Positions 42,092 to 55,702 of a stretch of 64,000 nt of DNA are shown piece after piece; within the stretch, counting starts at the first letter, position 1; every line of letters begins with the position of its first letter. Below the pieces are notes generated by a model that saw only the letters and a program-made list of their open reading frames with translations, was not told the DNA's origin and made no database searches. The stretch is from Liolophura sinensis (taxonomy: Eukaryota; Mollusca; Polyplacophora; Chitonida; Chitonidae), in assembly GCF_032854445.1 (NCBI RefSeq), contig NC_088301.1, forward strand, positions 33,030,402 through 33,094,401, in the 5' to 3' direction. The position numbers were made by a program, and so were the translations under genes.

Positions 42092-45055
42092 TAGTGTAAC
42101 TAACGACGAAGGCAGACCCTGGTACAGTTGTTCTTCATACATGAAACTTGGCGAGTGTGCACTCTGTATTCGGATTATTAACCAGTCAGCCAACTAGCTA
42201 TCGGTCCTGAACATGGCGTTGGGGTGTAGGGTGTTTTTGTGTATTGAACTGAGGGAGGGACACGTCAAAGGACAGTGAGAAAGGCTTGTTTAACCCATGG
42301 CTTACATTGTGTGCATGTGAAGCTCTCTTTTCTGAAGTCAAATCAAATTTACACTGGTGTAAGCTTCAACCTGGCTGCTTTGTCCCTGCCGTTTGTGAAT
42401 ATTTAACCAGAGTTCACAAGTAAAATAGATGAGTAAGGTGGTAGGGAAATATAACCAGGAAAGGGATTTGCTGTCTGTCAAGAGCTATGTTGAGTTGTGA
42501 ACTTCTGCACCTTTGAAAAGAAAAATTAAACTCTTAAAATACAGGAAGGTATGCATAACAGTTATAATATTTTACTGCTCATGAATTTAAACATTTACCT
42601 GTGTTAAGACAAAAAGGGAAACATTGCTCAGTTGTAAAGCAGTATCGTTAACACAACTGTTGGTTGCTGATTAGCATATCATCTTTGTCTGTTTTACATT
42701 TCATACAGCGTTGAAACAGGGAAATAACGACCTTATTATTGTTAGCTATATGGTAGTGTAGTGTGGACTGTTGACTTACGGAAGGACTGTTACATCCTGC
42801 TGAGCTGTACTTCTGATAGGGTTGTTCGTTTGTGGTGTTGAACATTGTTTCACAGCAGAAGGTTGTGTGCCCCAGATGAGCTATGTTGTAAATCAATATT
42901 AGAGGCTATAAATCTTTAGGGATCATTGCAAATGTGAGGGTTTCTCCTTCCTGTCTACAATCCCAAGCAGCTACCATGTACTTATGGACCCATTGTTGAT
43001 AGTCAGTTCTGCTTAGACTCGAAACTGGAACTGAAAACTTTGCAGAGTGAGGAGCAGTCTTGTTTAGTTTCAAAGCTCTTGGCACCAATTTGGTGAGACC
43101 TTTACACATTCTTTACACATGGGTGCACTGTTAAGAAGCACATTATGTTGCCCCTGAATGCTGGTGAATAACTAAAGAGCAACAGCAAATAAGGGTGTTA
43201 CTAAGAGTAGGTGCAGCCATCCCAAGTGGTTTAATCTTTCCCTGTTGTTGTTGCCTTTGTTAGGGGGTTTTCAGATCGACGAAGCATTTTAATATTTACT
43301 ATCCGATAACACTGACCTAGCTGAGTCTAAGGATTAAGTGGGCTAGAAGGAAACTGGTCAACAGTCTAGCTGTACATGTATATGTAATGTAGGTTGGTTG
43401 TTGATTAATGCACTATGTATTAGGTGCTCACAGTTGTTAGATTGGAAGGGGGTGTGGCCAGCGGTGGGTGTGGCTTTTGACTTTCAGCATTGTGTATCAG
43501 TGGCTCTCTGTTCTGTTAACTGATACTAAATTAACTTTAAAGGATCACCTTGGCTACAGTACATGTCTTTTAGGTCTGAAACATTGAGTAATATACCAGC
43601 TGTTTTCTCTTAAATCCACCTCATTGTTCATGTCAAACTTGCCCTCTGCATGCCTTGTCAACAGGAGGGTAGCCCCTATAGGGTAGAAGTAAGTAAATTA
43701 CAGAGTGGCTTTGTGTCAAATTATAACATTCACCATGTATGGAAGCAACAGCAGGGTACAGGATTAAACTTGGGGTTGGTCAGGCTCAGTGCTAGGTTGC
43801 TTTGGTGCATGTATATTTATCCCTTAATAGTCTATAGGAAAGCCTCATGATTATTATGAGGAGTATGGTTGGTAGCTTGGTTAAGTGCCTTTGTCCTCTG
43901 TAACTTGGGTAACTGCCCTATTCTGGCTGAACAAACCTAGTTATCTAACAATAAACCTTTTAATATCAAGGAACTAAACTATTACTTAAATGGAGCTTTG
44001 TGCATTATTTTTTTCACATTCCTTGAGTCAAGGCAACATAAATTTGACAGCATAGCAATACTCTATATCCAGTGTAGCTCACCTTCTCACCTCCACCCAC
44101 CATCCTTCAGAATCATAGGACATTGTGCAATTTTTAGGTCACAAGAAACTTGTGTTCAATACCATTCTCAAACAAGAAATTTTCTAGATACCACTGTTTT
44201 CATGCATATACAATTCGCCATGCCAATGCAAGCAGGGAGTCCTTTCAGTGCAATATATTTAAGTGGTTGTTGATATCTTTTTTCTGGTAATTTCACATTT
44301 CAGAGTGCTGATTTTTTATTCCACTACATGTACATGTATGTCCATTCTTACTGTTGACACCACATATCATATGGCAATGTGTTTGAGGAACTTCCTTTTC
44401 TTGTACTTTCTGGGATAGTTAAATGTACTATATATCTCTAAGGATCTTGAAAAATGACTGGTTCTGTGGCACAGGCTCTAACTGTCAAATATGAAGTTTT
44501 CATTATGATGTAAATATCTGATTCACATTTAGGAGATATTATTTTTTGTAAGCTTCATAACTGAATTGTTTGATTGAATGGTGTAATAAGTGTGAAATAA
44601 ATTCAAGGCCCCATTATTTTGTGTATCATATTTATTATTGATTTTATACCAATTCAGGCTGAAGAGCTCTCTTTCTCATTCCTGTTTTCTGGGTTCTCCT
44701 CTAGACTACATGGCCATTACTCTAGAATTACATTTACTGTGACTTGACATCTGTCAGCAATTACCAATAGTATATGCTGGACTGCTGGTAATTCCCTACA
44801 GTTTTGATTTTCTGGTTGCCCCATCTTTGGCAGGGCTCTTTTACCACCCCCTTCTCCTCCCCAACAACTTCTTGTGTTCTGTACGCGTAGAACTCATTGT
44901 TGTGCATTATTTTGGCCTAATGTTGATAAGTTGTGGGCAGAAACTACAAACACATGTAAATACTGCTTGAAAACTTTCGTGAAAAGAAATCCGCACTAAG
45001 CAAAACATTATCTCAATACCACTCGGGACATATACTGCCTTCTTTACTATCGACT

Positions 45056-46055
45056 GTGAACAGTACTTCAGTACTTGAATGTCATTTACCCACCGTCCAT
45101 CCACAATTGTGTGAAAACCAACCACCAAAAGTGTCTGAATACCAGTCATCAACAGAATCTGAATACCAATCACCAAGAGAATCGGAATACCTATCCCCCA
45201 TGGGGACTGAATTACAGAATACCAAATACCTGCCACATAAATATATGGATACCAAAATACCCCATAGTATATGGATAAAATACCACAAGACTGTATGTAT
45301 GGATACCAAATAACCACAGTATATGAATACTGAATACCCATTTTGCCAGAATACCAATCACCAACTGTGCCTGGATACCAAATACTCACCATGTATGAAT
45401 ACACCAACAGTGGCTGTCTGGATATCAAAGACCAATGGTGTGTGAAGAATACCAAACACCTACAATGTCTGAATACAAAACGCTGACTGTTACTTTGTCA
45501 GAATACGGTTTATGAACAGTTTCTCAAAGTTTCTGAATGCCAAATACCGATGTCTGATACCAAATGTTCACAGTGTCTTAAAAATAGCCACCAACAATAT
45601 TTTATTTCCAATTTATATCCACGGTGCCTGAACACCAAATACCCATGGTGTCCTAATATTGATCAGCCACGGTGTCTGAATATCGATCAGGCACAGTGTC
45701 TGCATATGATCATCCCCACTGTTTGAATACATGTAACAGTCACCAACAGCGTCTGAATGCAGTTGTCCTCAATATCTGGATACAATTGCCCTCATTGCCT
45801 AAATACATTCACCAGCCGTGTCTGAGTGCATTCACCCACAGTGTCTGAATACCAGTCACCCACGTTTTCTGAATACTATAGGCACAGTGACCAAATACAG
45901 TCAACCCCAGTGAGACATGTACATGTATCAATCACCAACAGTGCCAAATGCCAACTACCTAAACCGCCTGAATACATGTATGGACTAGACAGTTTCCTGA
46001 ATACAATAAAGTCAAACACCTGCATTGTCTGAAGACCCAGTGTACACAGCCTCAA
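45056..46055 (+). repeat. Degenerate 25-30-bp minisatellite (about 1 kb)
   Basis: Roughly 35 imperfect units centre on CTGAATACCAATCACCAACAG-like sequence, with GTGTCTGAATACC recurring. Units drift in length and sequence. Long frames across it on both strands (for example 44907-45455 minus, rich in WYP and GI) come from the repeat and are not genes. Confidence 0.85.
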
Positions 46056-46209
46056 CACCAGTGCACAGTATTAAGCTGCAATAGTCTATTTTCTGTTTTA
46101 ATCAGAACATTTTTTTTCTGAATAATTCTTTTGTGTGCCTGCTCAATTTGTTTCACAAGAAAGAGTGCAAATAAATCTCGTAAAATATATTTCGATGCTG
46201 AAACTTACC

Positions 46210-46275
46210 ACTTTTCTAGTATGATATCATCCTACTTTTGGAACTTTTCTAGTATGATATCATCCTACTTTTGGA
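46210..46275 (+). repeat. Exact 33-bp tandem duplication
   Basis: Two identical units, ACTTTTCTAGTATGATATCA-TCCTACTTTTGGA, at 46210-46242 and 46243-46275. The lack of any difference suggests a recent event. Each unit holds TATGATATCATCC, which is itself nearly palindromic. Confidence 0.9.
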
Positions 46276-48696
46276 ACACACTTAGGTCAACAGAACTGAA
46301 AGAATCAAGCAGAGCAACTTTGTCAAGGATGAGACTTTAGGTCTTATACTCTAAATATATTGTGTGTTTGTCAATTTACACACGTTCTTTTTTTGTTTTT
46401 ATATGTTATGATGGATCTCGACCATCTTGAAAAATGATTTTCGTATCCTGTGGGTAGATGTACATTATTTCCTGTTTCTGATTAGGGGTAACTTTATTCT
46501 TAAAGGTCATGAATTTTAATAGCTCATGTAGATAAATATATATATGTGTATAGTTTTTTTTTTTCCTGTGAAATTTCAATACAAACAGTTCAGGCTAAAG
46601 TGTTTTCACAGGAAGTCTATCATGGGAAAATCAGTGGTTTTATTTTACAAAGATCAAGGTATGCATGTTTGAATACTAATCAGCAGTGTTTCAAAAATTG
46701 AAAAACAAAAGTTTCTTCTCATTATTTTAGTAAAGATACATGTGGCATACATGCTTTTCTTGTTGTTCAGCTCATCTTTGAATTAAGATATAAAATTGAT
46801 TTACATGCCTGTGGAAAATTTAATTAAATATCTTATTCTGGAGTTTCTGTCTATTATTCTCCTAATGATGTCTTCATTTTATACAGGTTTGGTGATTTAA
46901 ATGTTACAGGATCACAGTGTTATGATATGGATCAGTTTATGAAGATCATCAGGAGATTGCCTGCATGGTTGATATTTTTTGGCTGAACATCATCTTTTTC
47001 TCACTTATCATAGGTTTTGACAGTAAAAATGTTTATATTTTTTCACCATAATTAATTCAAAGATAATTTGGAAATGTCAAATTCAAAGACATTTAAGAGT
47101 TATATTCAGAATTTTTGCTGTTACATACGCATGTACATGTATCAAAAAAAACCTTTCTTCCGTAAATTGCATTGGTTTGTATTTCAATATGTGTATGATG
47201 TTTGATCCTGCAATTTTGTAAAACTAAGACATTTAAATATTATGAATCCAAGTTCAGCAAAATTAATTTTATAAACTTCTTACTTGTATAAATATATGTA
47301 TTTTCTTCAGAAAACTGCACAAAATCCATTTTCATGATGGAATGGTCAATTTATGCAAGATCCTTCGATTTTAGGAAAGACTTAATTTAGGTTCATGCAC
47401 ACACTCACCCATAGGCAAGTAAAACTGAATGCCTGAAGTTTATTCTGTAAAGCAAGAGGTGCTCCACTTGAACAGTTCCATTCCAGTCATTTCCTATTCA
47501 GCTCAGTGGCTGCATACATCTGTACTGCAGTCCTGTACATGTTTATTTAATGAGCTTAAGCATTTCACTGGCTCTTTGGATGTGATTAATATTCTGTCGA
47601 ACCTTAGTGTACAGTAACATGTTCATATAACTTCATTCAGTGTTCGAAATACATGTTTTGAGTTTAATAGAATAGAGAAAGTAGACAAATATTGTTTGCA
47701 TAAAATAAGGATAATATATGCAACCCCAAACAAATGCTGGATACCGCACCACTTTTGTCAAAATACCACATAAGTATATTTTTTTCATTACTGGCTAGAA
47801 GCCTTGTATTTGGTATGTGCATGAATATGAAACTGGTGTACATTTAGGTAAAGTTTATGGGTAGTTAATGATGGCAGGGGTGGCTGTGGAGACCTTTCTA
47901 TTAAGTTTACAAAATGATAACATTCTCCCAAATACACTTTCACAAGATGAGGGCTGAACAAAGAAAATTTGTCATCTGCATGAGCTGGCTAAATATTTAT
48001 GGAAAATGTGTTAATTGCAGTATCATACATGTGTATGCACAGTAATGTGTCACTTGTATGGTCTAATTAGAATATAATGCATATGCTATTAGCCAACTGC
48101 ATGCATAGGGCGTGCACAAAGTAGATATCTATATGTGAGGCAGATAAAGTGGTCATGTGGTACACAGTAGGATTTCCTTGCAGCTGGGTTATCCTTGTTA
48201 TATGGCCTTGACCTTCTGATGGACTGAACCAGAGGTGTGTTGATAGCAGACAGTAGAAATAGTATTGTTAGTGTATAAGGTATTCTGGTCACCAGAGTCA
48301 GGGTGCATACCCTGAAGGCTGGTACAGTGTAAAGGATTAGGTAGTGGTGCGTATCTTCAGTAAGCCCTCAGTAACTCAGTAACTTGCACTGGTGGTCTTA
48401 TAGTGGATAAAATAAAATGTATGTGGCTCTGATACAAAGCCTGTGTTTTTCATGACGTTGTGTGAAATTAGATACAAACCTGTTTATATGTAAACCTGTA
48501 CAGGTGTCACATACCCTATTGGTGGCATAAGATGTGGTTTGGAGAACTTATAATTTATATATTAAGAACAGGGTTATCTGATACACATTGTTTTTGTTTA
48601 GAAATAGATTTTGGAAAAAAACACTACATGAGAATATTTAAAAATCTTGAAATAATGTATTTATACAATTTAGTTATTATAAGTTACATGTACCTT

Positions 48697-48745
48697 CCCC
48701 CCCCCCCCCCCCCAAAAAAAAAACAAAAAAAAAACAAAAAAACCC
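48697..48745. repeat. Poly(C)/poly(A) tract
   Basis: About 18 C residues are followed by A-rich sequence broken by single C residues. Copy numbers may be unreliable. Confidence 0.85.
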
Positions 48746-51652
48746 TAGACCCTTGTACATGTAAAGTGAATGCTTCATATTTTGGAAATGATTTCTGAAT
48801 TGTACTGTCAGTGAGCTTAAATGTATTGTAGATTAATAATTATCACACATGTATCTTTGATGGTATTCTGAGAAACGAATTCTCTTTGGCATGGTTTGTG
48901 GAACATTATTGCCATATGTGAACCAAGGAGACCTCTAACACAGTGGATAGTACTAAATGCAAATTCAGCTCTAGATAATTTGGCTGCAGCTTGTCAGGTA
49001 CAAAAGAGGTTTGTCAGGTACATGTACCTGGTGAAATATGGTGGTTTACTCCTGACACTGTGGTTCGTCATTCAAAGGTGGTCAACAGGCTGTTGTACAT
49101 ATTCATATGGCCGTGCATGACATTTTGTGATCACAAATTACAAAATTGCAAATGTTGTATTGTACATTTGCTCAGAACGGTGTTGAAATGTTAAGGTGAA
49201 CATGTGCATATTAAGATTATATCCATAATTTCATTTTGAATGTCTTACTTCAATGCTGATATGTTAGACTAAGTGGTGTGACAATGATAAATGATCCACC
49301 ATTCCTTTTGCTCTCAAAATGATTATTTGCTTTCACTTAAAAGAAGTAATAAATATGACTGATATGACCTTCCAGCTTCAGCCCACCATCTGTGCCCCAT
49401 AGAGGGGGGAAAAAAGAATGGAAACTACAAACACATGTGTTTTATTGATTATCTTGTTTGAACTCACCAAAGGTGTGTGACTTCGTAGCTGAGAAGTTAT
49501 TGATTGCCAATCTACATCCATACTATGCATTGGAGCAAATCAATTTTTATATTTTGTAAAATATTAATATTAATGAATTGAATAAATCAATGTTTTATAT
49601 CTAATCTCCAAGCTGGGTAATGTTGAAGTCTGATGTTAGCACATGTTTATGTATGGGTTCAGGATCCTTTACAGCCTATCGTCCTGTCATATCTCTTTGT
49701 GACCTCTAAGTAACGTATAAATTCAAGACCTTGCCCTTATCTGTATGCAGGCATGATGCAGCATCTAAAAGCAAGGAATACCTTTCTTTGTTTCTAGAGC
49801 TTAATATCATGCACAACACAATAGCCCACAGCATTACATGTATATTACATGTGTATAATCCTTGTACACCAACAACTTCTATCCTTTAATGAGCAGGAAA
49901 AAGGATGAACTTGAATTGTTTTTGGAAGATTAGGGAAAGTACAGTAGTGTTCAGATGTCCAGCTTACAGTGTACAATCCTAACTTGCATGTATATGCACA
50001 AGTAGCCTTACATGTTCATACATTCATGTAGTAGCATGTGGATGTTAAGATGCACAAGGGCCTTTTCTTGAAAACATGTGGCTGTTTAAGATACCGAAAA
50101 GGCAATATATTATGGACAGTGCAATATATAACATAATAATAGGGCATCCTTAGAATACTGTGAGTCAAGCTGTGCTTTCAACCTTTGACCCAATTACCTA
50201 CTGACTTGTTTCTGAGCTGGTCAGGCTAGATGTATACATACATATTTGTGTATGTTGCTGGTATGCTGTAAACTGTGTACGTAGGTACATGTCATATAGG
50301 CCCAGTGGCCTGTTAGCTGATGTGCATGTTAGCTGATGTGCATGTAATGTCAGCTGTAAATTTTGAAACTAGCATACATAGATAGAATTTGAGAAATATT
50401 AATATCAATAATATCAGGATAGGCATTCATGGCTGGCCTACTCTCTCTATGACAAACCATTCAGATCTATCGATTTCAGATTCTGTTCAACAAGGAAAAT
50501 GTCTTTATAAAAGTGCAGTTACAAATTTCCATTGGTTGAAGTGGAGGCGAACCATAATTAGTCATTGAATTTGCTGAAATTTACGCCATATTTACGTTCT
50601 CAGTTCGTTCACAGTAACTTTACAACAACAACAACTTGTTACAGCTTATAATGGTTTAGTCGTTTCCATTGGTTTCCATTTTGCAGTATATTAATTAGCC
50701 ATCTGTATCTGATTTGTGAGCTCTCTCTGCAGAGTTAGTAGATCAGGCTGAGAAGAGCCCCTTCCTGGCCTACTTTCTATCTTTTTGTTGTTCAGAAACC
50801 CTGAGAATATTGTCAACCAGTCCTGATCAAACATTTTATCTTTTGAACAGTATACATACATTTTCTAACCTATAAATCCCATTGCTGTTCTCTTGTTGTG
50901 ACAGCAAAGTGATATAATTGAAAAGTAGTTTATCTCCACATTGCTAGGTATGATTTGTACACATTTATGTCGTATGAATTGAGAAAGTGATTATCAGAAT
51001 TATACTTCTCAGTACTATGCTTAGTTGATGTTGTGTTGTAATGAATTTGGTACAGATTTGACCAGAATTCCTTTTCATAAACTGAATTGTCTTGGAAGTT
51101 AGCCAGTCTGCATTACTCCTTTTGTTAAGCTTTATGCTTGTATAATATTACAGAAAGTTCAACAAAGAATTGTTTTTGTTACAATACTGGAAGCATCATG
51201 TACATGTACAGTTTGCATTTAGCTATTATACACAAGTAACTTAAATGCAAACCCTTTTTTTATAAAATCAGGGCTTTATTCAGCTAGATTTTTTAGGTTT
51301 GTTACTGTCTTTGACACACCAAAAGGATGAAAATTTATGTACACCTCTCTTTAGGGCAAAAACAGCTTGCAAGGTAGAGTGGAACCCTTTATATTGTGGA
51401 AATTGTTATGCCCTAGGGCTGTACATCTGTTTCAGACCCACTTCTATCCTGGGAAAGAGAAGTGGGTGTGGTGAGTAGGAGGAGCAGACGAGACTGTTAG
51501 TTTGTCCTGGATACACTGAAGTTGTCATTGTTCATTACTGATTATGGCAGTTTATGTGACTTGTGGGCTACCTGGAAACTTAGGGCCTCTAATAATGGAT
51601 TTACTTGTCCAACACTCAAATTGTATAGGTTGGTTACTTGTTACTCATTTAG

Positions 51653-51777
51653 TCTCTTTGAGGCCTACACTGGTGACTGAATCTTAGCGCATTAAGTTGT
51701 CGTGGATTACAATAGCTCTTGGGCCGCCCTTCTCCCATGGCGGCCATATTTCCGAAGGATCCTAGGCCTCAAAGAGA
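51653..51777. other. Nested perfect inverted repeats (125 bp)
   Basis: An outer stem TCTCTTTGAGGCCTA (51653-51667) pairs exactly with 51763-51777. An inner GC-rich stem GGCCGCC (51722-51728) pairs exactly with GGCGGCC (51739-51745) across a 10-base loop. The inner loop region includes CCATGGCGGCCATATT, like a YY1 site. It may be a structured RNA, a palindromic element or a regulatory block. Confidence 0.6.
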
Positions 51778-51849
51778 TTTGCTGTTGTGTGATAGAAAAA
51801 CATAATTAGAAGGCAATTTTTACTGGCAGTAGGCTTATCAGAGAGACCG

Positions 51850-52235
51850 GCAGAAATGGAATTCAGCGGCAAATCTGTCAGAAATTGTCCATGCTAATGA
51901 AGAAGAATGGGTGTCCTGAGGCTAGCAGGAAATTCAGCCTGGGTACACGGAGCTCTAGTGACAGCTCTGGTATAAAACTTCCCCCTCTCTCTGGATTACT
52001 GCAGTTGAACCTCCATTCGCTTTCTGATTTGCCCTGCCTAGGCAGCCTTTCCAAGTGCCTTGCAGGCCACTGGCTTAGCTGCTTGAAATTGACATGCCTC
52101 AGGAGAGGGAGAAATGAGTGCAAGTTTTCAAGTTCCATGACCCTGTCAAAGAGATGGCCACTCCCCCCACAGATAGAGATTCATGCAAATGTAATTATAA
52201 TGCTTGGTCATTGTAGAAAAACAATGGAGATTGAT
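51850..52235. promoter_or_regulatory. Candidate intronic enhancer with POU/SOX/homeodomain motifs
   Basis: A GC-balanced block stands out from the AT-rich intron. At its right end lie ATGCAAAT (52183-52190, POU octamer), TAATTA (52192-52197, homeodomain), and CATTGT (52209-52214) facing ACAATGG (52221-52227), an inverted pair of SOX-type sites six bases apart. Frames of 121 and 86 codons on opposite strands overlap it but carry no domain signature. Function is inferred from motif density. Confidence 0.45.
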
Positions 52236-53737
52236 CTTACAAAAGAGTAGTGTCCCACTGCTAGACTGCGCTGTATTTATCACTATTTACAATAGTGATA
52301 CCTTTATTGAATATTTATGTCCAGTAAGTGAACAAAGAGAAAAGTAAATGTCGATTTGTGCTGATGAGAATTGATTGACTAATTGACTGACGGAAATGGT
52401 GACACAGTATTATTCCATGTAATACATTGTAACTGTCAGTGTTTTCCAGATGTCTGATACAAACTTGATTGAAGTGTTTGGGCATATGTACATGTAAACC
52501 TGGAGAGAAATGATATGCAGCAAGGATCTAGCCAGAGGAGTTCAGAAAACATGCACCAAATGTACATTGCTTTTTTTTTCTTTCTCAAGAACTAAAAGAG
52601 TCATTGTCGAACCTTCTTGCACAAAGAAAATATACTTTGCATTTTATCTATGATAACTGAAACTGAATTTTTGGCACATCTGGGATTAGCATTTAGGACG
52701 CAGATGGAAGACCACCAAGATATGCATACATGTACATGTAGTCAGAAGCTGAAGCAACATGAATATTAGTAATTATAAACAGAGAGTTAAAGCTGCAAAC
52801 CAGCAGCAGTTTTCCTGTTGTCCCATGTCATTTGATACTTTATTAGGATTGCAGCATTCTCTGCACTATACAACAGAACAAAGAGACTTCCTGCATCCAA
52901 TCCATCATTGGCCCTATTGATCAGCCGGTCTAACTAAACACGGACAAATGTCCCCTGTTAGGAGACGGATAGCCATGATAATGGTGCACAGCCTGATGAC
53001 ACCTTAGGAGGTCTACTGAGAGATGGATCAAGCTCTATCACTATACTTTCAGCATTGACCTTTTCTCAGCACCCACAGAAAAATATTAGGGTTAGTTTTG
53101 AAAACATATTAAGTAACTGTTGCGAACTTTAGTCAAGCAATCACTCAAACAGTGGAAGGTTTTGTAAACCTTTGCATGTCAAGCTGCAAATTTGATTACA
53201 ATTTATGAATGGAAATACTCTTTGTTTGCTGAAAAATTCCTCAGACAATACTAAGGTAAAAATGCAACAAATATATCTGCATTGTGAATCATGCTATACT
53301 TTACCAATCTTCAAGTATATGTATTGAACATGTCCAGTGTCACTGCTTTCATTGTTGATGGGGACTTTGGTGACAGTAAACGTTAAATGCTGCTTGTGCG
53401 TGTTGGTTTTGTTGCACAGTCTTAGGTTTGTTGAAGACCACTTAGCTTCCACCAATGTGGAATATTCCTTGGGAAAGTTTCACATTAACTTAAGGCTGGT
53501 AATTAGCTGTGGGCATTCCACTTTCCTTTCACCCTTAAAATTGAACCCAGTTGCATAATTGGAAAACGTATGGCAGTAAACATTAATGAAATAAATATTC
53601 ACCAACTAACAAGATCAAAATTCAAATTTTTTTTCATGTACATGAGTGCTATGAAGTCATTAATTTTTTGGAGATGGAATATTATGTACTTATTATAAAA
53701 GCTAAAAGGAAACTGCGTATGTAACATTTGATAATGC

Positions 53738-53950
53738 AACCAATGCGGTTTTCTGTGAGTTCAAGTCCAGCTCATGCTGGCTTCCTCTGCGGCCGTAAGT
53801 GGGAAGGTCTGCCAGCAACCAGCGGATGGTCGTGGGTTTCACCCGGGCTCTGCCCGGTTGCCTCCCACCATAATGCTGGCCGCCGTCGTATAAGTGAAAT
53901 ATTCTTGAGTACGGCGTAAAACACCAATCAAATATGTAAATAAATAAATT
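53738..53950 (+). repeat. tRNA-derived SINE, first family, 5' truncated
   Basis: It starts at ACCAATGCGGTTTTCTGTGA, runs through CACCATAATGCTGGCCGCCG and AAGTGAAATATTCTTGAGTA-CGGCGTAAAACACC and ends in an AAATAAAT tail. The A-box head is missing. It is close to the 8433-8690 copy in sequence. Confidence 0.87.
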
Positions 53951-54164
53951 TGATAATGCATATCAAGAAGTTCTACTCGTTACACATTTGTACTATTTTT
54001 GCCGGTATAAGGGAAGGTACTACATGTATATCTTTTGTATAATGTCATCTTTGTAAGCTAGTATGTTGTCTTCTAAGTTCGTAAGTTGCATGAAAATAAA
54101 CCCTTTTCACGTCATTACTGTCGATAAATACAACAATGAAGACATCACTCTAGTAGCTGTGAGA

Positions 54165-54240
54165 ACCTGTACAGGTAATTAATAATGTTAATTGTCTAAT
54201 TGATAATTAGAAGCACTGAGAAATGAGAGAGTGAAGATTA
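54165..54240. promoter_or_regulatory. Homeodomain-site cluster
   Basis: Within about 45 bases lie GGTAATTAATAATG, GTTAATTG, CTAATTG and ATAATTAG, which is at least five TAAT-core sites on both strands. They follow a palindrome-like CCTGTACAGG. In AT-rich DNA such words can occur by chance, so support is modest. Confidence 0.35.
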
Positions 54241-55702
54241 TGGTAATCTCTACTCGTATCAGTTGTCTTTGTGCTATTTTTTCCCCGTCTGCTGTCATCT
54301 GACATAAAAACGCCATCTTTTTTTGCAGTGGTTATCAAGACTAACTATGCCTTGTTCTTCATTGTCTTACATGAAGTTTTTTTTTTCCACTCACAGTATC
54401 TAAATCACTGTCACATTCCTTCCTTCTCTGTTGTTGTATGTGCATGTACTGATACTTCCATATGTCTGCATTTATAGGAAATGTACAGGTACCACATGTA
54501 CATAGATGGTGATGTCTTGAAGAGATAAATTTGAACAGGATCTTTCATATTGGCAGGTTCCATATGAATTTGGGCCCTTGTCTCATTGTATACCATGCCA
54601 AGACTGAAGAATTAAGGCATGAAAAAGGCTTTTTTTGATGCATCAGTTTAGATCCTTTCTGTTATTCATATTTATGTACCTTGAATGACACTCATTATGT
54701 CATAGTATTTATGCCTTGCATACAGTTACAATGCACAACTCTAGAGAAGTTAATTATTTCTCAAAATACATGCAGCAGAAATTACATGTGTTTCTCATAA
54801 ATTAATAAATGTGTTTTTCACTTTTTGCCTTGTTATGCCTGTGCAGCTGTAATCCTAGCTGTCTAATTTCCCTGGAGCTTGAGCTTGTGCACTGGGATGA
54901 ACGCAATCTAATATATGGCGATGTTGTTTTTTCTGGCTGTCAATTGTGAACTCTAAAAGAGATGAAACATAGCCCTTTGTGTTCATGGTTTTGCATAATG
55001 GACACTTTTCAATCTGTTTATCCAACTTTTAACTTTTTGTTCCATGATATATATATTGTCATGTACTAGTAGGTTAATATTGAACTTAAAAATCATAATA
55101 CAATTTCTGAATTGCTTGATTGCTCTTAGCAATGTTTTGAATTGTTTAACAATTTAGCCTAGTGGTACTCAGTGGAAGCGGTTGATAAGCAAAATAATTA
55201 TAATAGTTAGCTTCGGCTCTAGATTTAAAGTGTTTTTGATATCATAAACATCTTTTCAAATTTCATTTGTCATTTTTTCAGAACTGGGAATATTTAATGT
55301 TAACAGTAATATTTCTGCTCCTCGCATGTAAACATGCATCAAATTCAGTGTGTTCATATATGTGGACATGATACATGTATGTAATTTTGGCCACTTACTG
55401 CCTCTGATTTTGCTGTACTACATGTACCTGTAGCTTTAAGCTATTTCCCGGGTACCTGGTAAAGGGTAATGACTTAAACCAGGCACTTTGGTTTCTGTCG
55501 GAAGAAGAAAATTCCTGTGCCGCAATGAAATATGTAAATTCATGTACAGGTGTATTTGTTCATCAGTACTTAGTCATTACTTTTTCACCTTATTGATCAT
55601 GTTTAGGTGAATGGACTGAGTGTGCATAACAATATTGTATTTTTCTAAGATGAGGGCTTATAAAATTTAGGTTATTGAGCAATAATTGATTTCTTTTGAC
55701 CT

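Noticed and set aside
44907-45455. 182-codon minus-strand frame with repeated WYP/GI words
   Set aside because: The repeats follow the minisatellite unit and drift with its length changes. The opposite strand is open too.
45056-46055. CRISPR-like array
   Set aside because: Units are contiguous and degenerate with no constant spacer structure; this is a eukaryotic minisatellite.
46887-46983. Possible second exon of ZSWIM after TTTTATACAG
   Set aside because: The sequence does not resemble the expected FHLSG/SWIM region of the family and soon meets a stop.
51885-52250. 121-codon plus-strand frame
   Set aside because: The opposite strand is open as well, neither has a domain, and splice signals are absent. 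Better explained as a non-coding block with regulatory motifs.
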